Positions 37,501-49,000 of a stretch of 64,000 bases of DNA are shown piece by piece (position 1 is the stretch's first letter; each line of letters opens with the position of its first letter). This DNA is from Larus michahellis (lineage: Eukaryota; Chordata; Aves; Charadriiformes; Laridae). Under the pieces are notes generated by a model that was not told where the DNA came from, searched no databases, and saw only the letters and a list, made by a program, of their open reading frames with translations. Made by a program: the position numbers and the translations under genes. Where the stretch lies: contig NC_133903.1 of assembly GCF_964199755.1 (NCBI RefSeq), forward strand, positions 5,287,001 to 5,351,000, given 5' to 3'.

Positions 37501-40039
37501 TCAGCGAAGGCTTTTGGAGGAAGAGGAGCATAAACACAGCAAGAGCTTGAGTGAATTGCAGGGACGGTATGAGGAGGAGATTCGAAATGTGATAGAGCAA
37601 CTAAACAGGACCGAGGATGCTCTGAAGGCCGAGAGGACAGAGGGTCTCAACCAGCTGGATGCCATCGTCCGTGACAAGCAGAACATGGAGCGGTATCACC
37701 TGGAGCAGATGCAAATGCTGGAGGACAAGTTCCAGGCCAAGATCAAGGAGCTGCAGGTCATCCACGGCGAGGAGCTGCAGGCGTTGCAGGAGCACTACAG
37801 CCAGAACCTGCAGCGCCTGCAGGAGACCCTGGACGAATACCAGAGGCAGCACCCGGAGGCGTCCCCCGCGGCAGGCCCGGGTGGTGGGGACGCCTGGGCG
37901 GCCGATGAGACGGGTGGCACCGGGCAGGACCCCGGCAGCGACCCGGACTCCATGCACGGCCTGAGGGAGCGTATCCAGGAGCTGGAGGCCCAGATGAACG
38001 TCATGAGGGATGAGCTGGAGAACAAGCATCTGGAGGGGAACGCTTCCACCTTGAGGGAAAAATACCAGAAAGACTTTGAAAACTTAAAGGTGTTGATACG
38101 TTTAACGCTTTACGCTTTCCACCGCTGAGTGTACAGGAGGGTGCGTTCGGTCCTGGGGTTGGCTTGCCGAACCAAGGGTGTCCCCCAAAAGATCCAGCAT
38201 GCAGAAGCAAGCCCCAGAGTGTTAGAAAGGCCTCTGTAAAGCATGGCATTTCCCTTTTCTCCATGCTGGGGTATTCTAAATGCATTGCTGAGGCCTTGGG
38301 CTCGGTGGGAGGGTCGATTAATGGTGGCAGCCTCTGCCTGTAGAGGGAGGGAGGGTTTCAAAGTAGCTTGATAACTTCACGTTATCCTTCAATACGAAGA
38401 CCGTAGTGTTTCTCTTCATACCTGAGGCGTAAGTTTTGTTTGTGACTTCCCTTTAAAAGCATTCCTCAACTCTGTCTCTTCCAGTCTGATCAAATCTCCA
38501 GTCTGTCTCTGCTGCCCTCAAAAACGTGAGATGAAATGGAAACCCAGTGCTCTCAAAATGTCTGTTCCCGGGGAAAGCAGCTGCAAACAGATGCCAAGTT
38601 CTGTAGCAAAGCAAAGCTCCTCTGCCCCAGGCTGCAAGGAGAACCACCCTGGTGTTGGACACCAGCGATTCTATACAGAACAAACAGTGCACAGTTACGG
38701 GAAACCCCGGCTAGGTGCAGAAAAACCCAGTGGCAGTGAAGCGCCCGCGGTCAGATTGCTCCACCAGTCAGGACTGGCTGTAAAACTAACCTGAGATAGT
38801 ACAGCATCAAGAAAACCCTCTTGGATTTGGTGTTTTGCTTTTGATTGGAGAGCATTTCCAGTTAGGCAGTGGGTTTAGGGCAGTAGAGGACTTTTGGCAG
38901 CACCCAGGGAGGCTTCCGGGTTGAACGGGCAGCCGGAAGGGCAGTGATGTGGGCTGCCCACAGAGGCAGTGCCAGCGAGGCTTTCATGGAACAGTCATTC
39001 TTCACAGTCGGCAAAAACGTGGGCGAGCTTGCTTCCAGCCACGAGATCTTCAGCACACGTTTGGGCTGGGGGTAAAGCAAGGCTCAACTCTAGCCAAAAC
39101 CCGGGTTTAGCCTGGGGAGAGCAGTAGGGAATCCTAGAATGGTTTGGGTTGGAAGAGACCTTCAAGATCATCTAGTTCCAACCCCTGGCCATGGGCAGGG
39201 ACACCTCCCTCTAGATCAGGTTACTCAAAGCCCCGTCCAACCTGGCCTTGAACAGTCATTCTGCTGCGTCCCATCAGGGGTGAATCAGGTGTCCAGCGGA
39301 GATGGGAGGGAAGCAGTGGTGTTCACTGAATGCTGTCTTCTCCATCTTAATACTTAGGAAGGAAAAACCCTTCTTGAGCCTCCTGCTCAGGTCAGTGGGA
39401 CACAAGGGTAACACCTTGACCTGCAAGCCAGGCACCAAACAGGGTCGCTCGTACCGAGGGATGTTCTTCTTTTGGAAGAAGCAAAAAGGCCAGCACCAAA
39501 ACAGAGGCTGCAAAATAACAGCAAGCAATGAACCTGACCTCCCGCCTCTGTTTTCAGCTTTGGTCTGCCAAATTTGCGGTTTGCCTGGCGGGAAGGCAAG
39601 TGGCATCTTCTGGGCAGAGCCCAGAGCATCTTCTGGGCTCTCCAGGAGGAGAGCAGAGCGAACCAGCTTCTCTCTGCACCTCGGTAGGAAGCAGAGGGAC
39701 AGACAGCAAAATAGAAACCACCCTTGGTTAGAAAGCTAACCAGGCGATCGCAAACCTGTCTGATTTACAGGTTAAAATGTGCTCAGTTCTTCTCTTCTGA
39801 AGCTGATGGAGAATGTGCCATCAGTGAGGTACTGGCTTGTACGTGTCCGGGTGTCCTGGATTTATAGCAATGCGTTTCCAGTACGTTCAATACGGGATCT
39901 ACAGCCAGACCTATGGAGGAGCATTCAGCCTTCTCCTCCAGCAGTAGGGGTGCAATGAAGAATCCTGCAAGGCTGCTTCGTGCCTCTCCGTAGTCAGCCA
40001 AGTCCAGGCAGGTTCTGGCACTGAGTTACACATTTCACA

Positions 40040-40074
<35 letters not shown>

Positions 40075-43000
40075 AAAGAGCCGAGAAAATGAAGAACGCC
40101 TCAGGATTCAAACTTATTCAAACTTAAAGGGGAGGAATAAAAGCACCAGCGCTGAAAATCAGGAATGACAGTGGCACGGGCTACAGAGCATTAGACAGCG
40201 AAGTGATGCTGAAGCGTGTATGTTAGCGTAGGTCAGTGCGTGTTAGACTGTCGTGAGCGCTCTTGTCACTGGGAGAGTAGATTTGTCCCCCTTAAATTTC
40301 CCATGGAGTCCCAATAGGTGACAGTTCTCGCTTCCCATGGAAAACAGGAGTGTGAATCAAGAAGAAATCCACTGAAATCAGGAAATAAAGCCAGCCTGTA
40401 ACATTAGAAGGAGAAAAGCCTGGTGCGGTGCTCGGCATCCAGATTGTCCCCAGATGTCTGACGGGGCTCATGCCCTGCATCCCCGCTGCGTGCCCCTGCC
40501 CAGCTCGTGGCTCGAGCCAGCCTGTGGCTTTGCTGTCCTGCTTCTGTCCCGCAGCCCTCTGTCTGTCCAGGATCCCGATTGCTTGGCGGGGACATCCGGG
40601 CTGAACTGTCAACGGGTTTTTGCATTTGTCTCGCTGCAGAGGCAGGAGCGGGGTCTGTGACTGGGGCAGGACCGGGCTGGAATTCAGGATCTCACGGCTG
40701 GTGACTTCTGAATCCCCAGAGCGCTGCTCCCGTGGCCTGGCCTAAGTTCAGTCCTAGTAATTCAATTAGCAAATAATTGCCTGTGCAGCATTTGAAGCGA
40801 TACTCGGTTGGGAATTAAGGTCCTGTTGCTGTCACAAGTCATTTGGTTGCCACCCTGGAGGTGGCCGCATAAAATCAGGCATTGCAAAAGAGAGCAGACG
40901 GAGCATAGCAGGCTTTTTTTTGTTGTTTTTAACATGTAAACATATGTTAAATTCCGATTCCCCAGTCGGGTCTGAACCCAGACCTACCTTGTCCTTCCCT
41001 TTCACCAGAGCTGTCAGGGTTCAAGCTGACAGGACAAGCTCTGGCCTCGCAAGGTCCATCCTCGGCCAGCTCCTCCATGGTTGGAGAGGGAGAAGATCCC
41101 CATGATGGAACCTGGGTGCCAACCAGCCTGCTGGTGTGCAGTTTCTGGCGGGCTCACCACTGCTGTGACACCGGCCAACCCCTTCCCCTCGTCCCTTTTG
41201 CAGGCAACATGTGAAAGGGGCTTTGCAGCCATGGAGGAGACACACCAGAAGAAGATCGAGGACCTGCAGCGGCAGCACCAGCGGGAGCTGGAGAAGCTGC
41301 GGGAGGAGAAAGACCGCCTGCTAGCAGAAGAAACGGCTGCCACCATTTCAGGTATGGGGACACACCAGAGGTTCCCCGTGATGGGGCAGCTCCATGTTGA
41401 TGGGGACATAGGGATGGTGTTTGCTCCCGTGTGGAGGAGTAGAGCGTGGGGTGGGATGAGGGCTGGGTGGGGATCACAGGGAGATGGAGAGAGGCTGGTG
41501 GGACATACGTTTCGACCGGGGGCCCATCTCCTGGTCCTTCTCCAGGCTTGGTACCCCTCTCCTTGGCTGTAACATTGTCTGATCAGTTTTCTGTTCCATC
41601 TCAGAAAGGCAGTAGTCATTCCTGTGGTTAATTTATTGCCGATTCCACACTGAATTAATTCAACGTCCCAGGGAGTTTTAAAGTGCTGGAGCCCAGGGTC
41701 TCTGCATTAGGAGTCCCACAATCCTGGAAACAACATGTGAATTGGATGAGGGGCCGCAAAGCAGTGGGAGGTTCGCTGGGATGACTCGGGTTTTGTTCCT
41801 TTAACAAACAAACAAACAAACAAACAAACCTGTCCTTGGGTGGAGTGGTGCTGGGTGCTAACGCTGTGATGTCCCGCGCAGCCATCGAAGCCATGAAGAA
41901 CGCGCACAGAGAGGAGCTGGAGCGAGAGCTGGAGAAGTCCCAGCGCTCCCAGATCAGCAGCGTCAATGCCGACATCGAGGCCCTCCGAAGGCAATACCTG
42001 TAAGACCGTCATCATCCTCCGTCTGTCACTTTGTCTCGCAGGGAGATCACGTGTGTGGGGAGGCCCCTTTCTCCCCATTGATTTTGGCAACGAGTTAGGG
42101 GCAGACCTGTCATCGCAGGGACCCTCTTCCCTTGGTCCCGACCCAGCTGCTCCCATGGGAGGCTCCTGGTTGCTTTGTAATCTTTTGGGCTCCAGGTCAA
42201 TGTCCCCACGCTACCCAAATTCAGCTGCTTTATGGTCACCAGAAGTAGCAGATGTGCACACGCGGTGCCGCTTTTCACGCAGCTGCTGCGGGAGGGTTGC
42301 TCAACCAGATCTAACCAGGCGAGGAAAAAACACTGAACTTTTCATGGCAAGGCAATCCTCAGGTGGGAGCCGAGCAGAACGGCCAAGCAGCTTTCTTAAC
42401 CTTGATGCATCTACCCAAGATGCGTAGGTGTGCAAATACACCGGGTCCCGAGGCCCCAGAGCAAACTTGATAGATCTTGGCTCAGTTTTGGAAACCTGAG
42501 GAAGTCCTGCCATTTAACTTCCTAGAGAAAGATCTGCTGTCCCCGTGCCCAGGCATCGCCACGCCAGGAGAGGGAAGGCCTGGCTTGCTCTAGGCTTGAG
42601 ATTTTACCCAAAGGACTTTCCCAAGTCCCCCTCCGCAGTGCTTAGATCCCTGTTGGGTTGTCCCAGGGTGTTGGAGGAAGAGTGGGCACGGGGGGGTGTG
42701 TGCGGGGAGGGCACTACCCGGCGTGTGTTTCCCCAGGGAGGAGCTGCAGTCGGTGCAGCGGGAGCTGGAGGTCCTTTCGGAGCAGTATTCGCAGAAGTGT
42801 TTGGAAAACGCCCACCTGGCGCAGGCGCTGGAGGCTGAGAGGCAGGCCCTCCGCCAGTGCCAGCGGGAGAACCAGGAGCTCAACGCCCACAACCAGGTGA
42901 GGGTCCCCGCCGTGCCCAGGCAGGGGACGTGGGCAGGGGGTGACGGGCGATCCGCCCGGCGGGCAGCGGCAGCGGGCTCTGCGCCGAGCCACGGCTGCGA

Positions 43001-46000
43001 TCCGCCCTTTCCACAACGGCTGTCCTCCTCTTCCCAGGAGCTGAATAACCGCCTGGCTGCGGAGATCACGCGATTGCGGACCCTGCTGACCGGGGAGGGC
43101 GGGGGAGAGGCTGCTGGATCGCCTCTCACGCAGGGCAAGGACGCCTACGAGCTGGAGGTGAGCTCTGCCGTGCCAAAGGGGCGGCACTGGTGGGCACAAC
43201 GTGCCTGCGGCCCCCCGGGAGCATGCCACAGCCATCCATCCCTCCACACAGCAGGTCTGCATGTGCCTCGTGGGGTGCAGTGGGGCCAGGAGCTTTTGGA
43301 GTCCTGATCTTCCCTTCTCACCATGTTGAGCCAGACACCCACTCTTCCTTCTCCATCCCCTGCTTGTCCCCTGGGATCCAGTCCGCACAAAGCAGTGGGA
43401 ACTAACAGAAAATCTAGTGGGAGGTGTCCCTGCCCAGGGCAGGGGGGTTGAAACTGGATGATCTTTAAGGTCCCTTCCAACCCGAACCATTCTGTGATTT
43501 TATGAAACCAAGGGGTCGAAGTCCCATGAGACCCAGGAGTAATTTTCTTGTATGAACCAGCAGCTTTGCAGTGCTGGCGTGGAGCCGGCGTGGGGCTGAG
43601 CCTCCAGCCTTGGCTCAGCGGTCAGCGGGCGCAGTGGGTGAGCATCTCGGGGTGGCACTGTGTCTACTTGGGTGCGAACACGCGCTGCTTTTGTTCCCAC
43701 AGGTCCTGCTGCGGGTCAAAGAATCAGAAATCCAGTACCTGAAGCAGGAGATCAGCTCCCTCAAAGACGAGCTGCAGACGGCGCTGAGGGTAATGCCCGG
43801 GGACATTTCTGCAAATCCTCTTACGGGCTGTGGTCTGCTCCTGTCTGTGTGTGCGCGCTTAGATTCCAGCTCACTTGTCCCCACGTTTGAAACAACATTT
43901 AATTTTTCCCCTGAATGGGATTGAATACCCATTTTGGTGTCATCAGCAAAGCACTCCACGACTGTGTCAGCTCAGGGCTCACGCCTTCTCCCTGCTTGTG
44001 GGAAAATATCCCCTTCGGTGTTTTTCCCTTATTTCCTGTCACATCAGATTCAGATTTGAAATGGCAAAAGTAATCAGTGTCAGAGATCTGCCCAGCCTCC
44101 CAGCATCGGATCTGGTTTGCTCCGGACGGCCTCTTTGCCAAGGCCATTTCTGGGAATTCTGCTTGAATTCCGTGTCTTTGCTAAAATTAAAACCCACAAA
44201 CAAGTAATCCTGTCAGGAAGGGGCTGCATGCACAGGCAGCGCTGTGTGCTCGCCGCTGGGCTCGCCGCTTTCTGCCTGTCTCTCTCGAGTCCCATACCGC
44301 TGAAATGCGTGCGTTGTCCCGACCGAGCATTTCTCCCCGCCGCCGGCTCTTCTTCCGTCGGCGTTTGCCAAGCCTTCAGTGCCTTCACGGCCCCCTCGGC
44401 TCCAGCTGTATGTCTGACTCCGTTGGGTTGTTCTTGTTCCTTTGCCAGGATAAGAAATACGCCAGCGACAAGTACAAAGACATCTACACGGAGCTGAGCA
44501 TCGTGAAGGCCAAGGCAGACTGCGATATCAGCAGGTTGAAAGAGCAGCTGAAAGCAGCCACAGAAGCTCAGGGAGAGAAATCCCCTGTGAACACCACTGT
44601 ATCGGGATACGGTCAGTCCTCCTCCAGCAGCTTTAAGCAATCGTGGGTGCCCTGAGCTAACGCGTGCCTCCTGGCGTACAAGCCCTTGTGCGGTAACGGG
44701 TCTGAGTGGTGCTTTTTTGCCATTTGATGCCGCTTCCCACCTCTGCTCCTTACAGACAACCTCACCGGGGATGGCAGGGACCAGGCAGCCCTGAATTGCC
44801 CTCCCGGGGCAGTTCCTCCTTCCGGCCCCACGGATGGGAAGCGGGTGGGCTTTGAAAGCCTCCGGGCATTTTGCATTGGGAAAAACCACGCGGCGCAGCG
44901 GAGCGGAGACCCCCGAGAGTCCCCTCTGCCCTTCCGGCAGCTTCAGTCGGGCTCCTCGGCGCGCTTTCCCGGGCTGGGATGGCAGAAGGGACCCAGCCCT
45001 GCTCCTTGCAGGAAGCCCACGAGCACCACGCTAACGCTGCTTCTTTTGCTTCTCCCCAGATATTATGAAATCAAAAAGCAACCCTGATTTCTTGAAGAAA
45101 GACAGATCCAGTGTTAGCCGGCAACTAAGGAATATCAGGTCAAAGGTGAGCTCAGATCTCCTTCCCCGTGCGATTAAAATGCCCAGCGTTACTCTCCGGT
45201 GGGGGTCCCAGGTGGGAAGAAATTGGTAGGGGAAGAAAACCGTGAATTTCCCAGTCACTAGCGCCAGCCTGGATGGCACTGGGGAGAAAAGTGAGCTTTT
45301 GACTGCGAAACGGCTGGCTGTGCAGCCAGGCAGGGCAGACGCACTCCTGACTGCTGAGGTCGAGGTGCGAAGCTGCTCCCGGCTGAAAAAAGGACAAAGT
45401 TCACCCCGTTCTTTGGTCTTTCGCAGGAGGAGAAAGGAGACCGTTCTCCCAGTATTTGCTCCCTGTTTTCAGTTGAAATTTAGGTGGTGTCAGTAGGTGG
45501 AAACGTGCACGTCATTCTAGGTTTTACGGTGTTCATCACTGCAAGGTTTTTGGTCTTTATATGGATCAACGCCGCCTTGGTCCTGGGCATATTTAACACA
45601 CGCTTTGCTTGTGTGTTAACACGGTGCAGATGGCCCTGTGTTTCTCCGGCTGGTCTGTATTTGCTGTTGGTCCCAAAGCCCAGTGATGCTGTGCCAAGCT
45701 CTCCTGCTTGGCTCGCTGACTGCCAGAGTCACATCACGTTCCACGCTGGCCGTTCCTTTGGGACCACAGGGATAAAAAGGGCAAATAAAGCCGCTGAGAA
45801 GCCATCGTTAAACATAGGTCAGTTGGAAGGAAGGTCAGCATGGGCAAAACCTGCTTTGCCTCTCACCACTGGCTACCTGGTGTCTCATGCTGATATTTGA
45901 AGTGGTTGGGACCTTGGGCAGAGCGAGAAGCCGGGTAGCCCAAAGGCTTCTAGCTCGGTGCCCATGCTGGGGAAACGGTCACCACCCGAGCCCTGCGAGC

Positions 46001-49000
46001 GGCAGGTCATCGGCTTGGGGTGTCTGTGCTGCGCCGAGTAAATACAGAGAGCACCTCTGCGCGTTTCAGGGGCAGCCCAGACCTGCTGGGCCAGCGCTGA
46101 CATTGGGTTTCCCCTCACCATTTCAACTGGGACCACTTCTCCCGTGGTCCCGCCTGCGCGTTGCTCGGTGGGGGAAGGAGGAGAGCAAGCATGGGCTCTG
46201 CCCGGGCGCGCTGCCGGCTCGCATCGCTGCCGGGGCTGGGGGGCTGGGGCTGCGCGAGCGCCGATGCATTCAGGATTTATGAGCTTCTTCTTTTGTTTTG
46301 TTTTGTTTGTTGTTTTTTTTTTTTTTTCTTTATTTTGCTTTTTCCTTCAACAGTCCGTTATTGAGCAGGTCTCATGGGATAACTGAAATGAACCCGAGTC
46401 CAGGTTCCCTGCCACGTAGGTAAACAAACCGGCACCCACCAAGCGACGCAGCTGCCCGCTGGAGCGGCCCACTTTTGCATGCACTGCTCACACCTCCACG
46501 GCAAACGAGAGCCTTTCTTCTCTTAATGACTGACTGGTTCATTCACGGCTAATTATTTCACTGGGGGAGGGGGAAGGGGAGAAGTCAGAGTACCCAAGAT
46601 CCATAGTAAATGCAGTCTCTCTGGCTCTTCCCTGGGGAATACGGCTTTCTCGTCTTCCTGCTCCTCCCACCCTCGCCAACACAGCTAACCATCGCGGAGA
46701 GGATTTGGACACGGTGGGGCACGTTTTCCTGTTTGCTGTGTTGGGAGCGCGGGACGCTGAGTGTGCATGCTTGAATGACTCTGCATGCCTCAGACTAAAC
46801 TTTAGCAACATCCAGGTCTTGTAGGAGAAATAGCCGTTCTGCTGTTAGCCCAGCGGAGGAGTGGGTCAGTGATGCTTATAAATTTCCCACAAAGGCCAGC
46901 AGCGTGTAAGATGGTGGTCCCCCCTGTCTCAGCTGCAGAGGGGATGTCCTCGGCTGCCCTATATTTCCTTTACCTGTAATTGCTGCTTCTTTAGGTTGAT
47001 CTGTGCCTGAGCATAAGAGTCCTCCTTGCCCAGTAACCTCCTCCTGCTGCTCCCCAGGCTTCTTCCAGCTCCCCGGTGTCTACCCCGCTGCTCCATCCCT
47101 TGGCACTGCGCCTGCATCCCACACGCTGGCCTGAGGCTTCCGAGCTCATCCAGCAAAAAGAGGGAGCTGACGAGAAACAGACCGATCCTAATGACCCAAA
47201 TATCTCGAGTAACCGGAGCAATAGTTAATTTACTGGCCGGTGGTAAAGACTGAGGTTAGAGCACCTGCAGAGGGAGGTTAGAGAAGAGGGGAGGTCCCCA
47301 GCATGGTGGCAGAGGGGTGGCTGGAGAGCCCCAGGAGGTCGGATGGAGGATCCCTTTATCACAGATTTCATCCTACGTTAGTCCCCCTTCATCAGGCTCC
47401 CGTCGACAGCAACTCAAATGGGTTGTGTGACTGCCTAAGGGGTGAATTTCCTGGACTTTGTACCATCAGGCAGAATAGTCTAATGGTTTCTGTTGTCTCC
47501 TTCCATCTGATGAGAAATCAGAAGTACAAACTGGAATGCACGGGCTGCTGCCTATTAAAGAGGCCCAAAGTAAACTTCCTTTAGGAAGCGGGTGCTCGGA
47601 GACTCGCATCCCCAGAGACCCCGCTGCCCGTTGAAAAGCAAGCACGCGGCATTGGTAAATTCAGACCAATCCATTTTAGCGCTTTCATTTCCGTGCCGCG
47701 TCCCAAAGCTGTTCTGTATTTGTGGGCCTGGGGGAGGAGGAACATTTAAAGAAATACAGTAACCATGGGAACCTGCACGTCCTCGGGGCAAGTTTATCAT
47801 GGAGCCCTGCCTTGATAAACACACGTCAAACAAAACCCAGCCCCAAAATCTAACCTGCTGCTGCCATTGTACGGTCCCCTGGCACCACGATCGGGGAAGT
47901 AAGAGGAGAACCACGATCGGGGAAGTAAGAGGAGAAGGAGAGATGGCTGCCCGTTAGTAGAAGGGGCTTTATTTACAGGCCTGTAAATAATGTTCCAGCT
48001 GCAGAGTGAATTCCTTGCAACTCGCAAGGCATCGGCAGGGTTGCCTGCGGGGTGCTGCCTGTCCTGCAGCAGCTGCGGCCCAGCAACGGGAGCTTTTACG
48101 GCACGGAGCGGCAGAGCCGTGGCCATCGGCTGGGGAGAAGCCCGTGCCTGCTCTGCAGCACCAAGCAGGGAAACGCACTGGTGCTCTGCTCCCCCGAAGC
48201 CCTTACGCCACAGTTTTGGGGCTGCAGGAAGGAGGGAAGGCTGGCTTTAGGCTTGGGCAGCTCCTCAGGCTGGTTTCAGGTTAAAGCTGTCTTACAGGGG
48301 GCAAGCAATTTGCTTCTGGGTTTCTGCCCCTCGCGTTGCTGCTTTCCTGGGTCCCCCACACGTAGGCAAGAGGAGAACTCACAAATCCAAATGCCGAGGG
48401 CTAGCGGGGCGGGCTTTTCTGTTGGCTAGCTGAGTGTCGTGCCTTGAAATCTGGATGCTGCATCCGAATGGGATCAGCCATCAGATCCTGCTAGACCTGA
48501 AGCGAGCATTTAGCCAGTCCTCTGTCTAACCCTGCGCGATAGAGCCAGCTTTGGCTTGGCAGAGCCCCCAGGCTGGGGTTAGAGAAAGGGTGGGATTGTC
48601 ACTGCTGGCACCAAAACCGCAGTCTCCGGGGCTGCTCGAGCAAAGCCTGTGCATTGACCGGCGCCGGGACCATCCCAGGCAGACGCAGGGTCAGTCGGTG
48701 CTGCAGTGGCGCGGGGAGGACCGGCGTGCAGGTCCTTGCTCAGCAGCGCAGCCGATCCGAGCCGGCCTGCCGGGGGCTCCCGCAGTGCCGGGGCTCCGCT
48801 GAAATTGCCCCAAGCCATGGCTGCACCGCAGGCTCCGGGGGTCATTTTCCGAGTCGAGCTAATCCCGCTTGCAGCACGGTGTGCCTCTCATTTGCTTCTG
48901 GTACGTCGCCTGGTTCGTTTGCAATCTCACCCTCTCTCTAGGCGCCATTCGCCAGTAACTGCCCTCCATAACCGTGTGTTTTCTCTTAGCATGTCCCACT

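Larger units (their letters stand above)
38090..41203 (+). other. MPRIP intron downstream of the giant exon
   Basis: Contains a CR1 fragment (39130-39255) and a (CA)n/poly(A) tract (40036-40077). If the donor is not used, translation would run 12 codons further to a TGA at 38126-38128. No other exon is seen. Confidence 0.7.

Noticed and set aside
38090-38128. Twelve-codon extension of the giant exon past its donor
   Set aside because: The next exon joins in phase to conserved sequence, so the donor at 38089 is the better reading; kept only as a possible retention product.
40036-40077. Possible retroposed gene tail at the poly(A) tract
   Set aside because: No 3' UTR-like or coding sequence, and no target-site duplication was recognised beside it; a (CA)n/A microsatellite explains it.
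42714-43490. 258-codon minus-strand frame
   Set aside because: Antisense to MPRIP exons 16-17 and a CR1 fragment; the Leu-rich translation mirrors Gln/Glu-rich coiled-coil codons.
44080-44889. 269-codon minus-strand frame
   Set aside because: Antisense across MPRIP exon 19 and its introns; no homology recognised.
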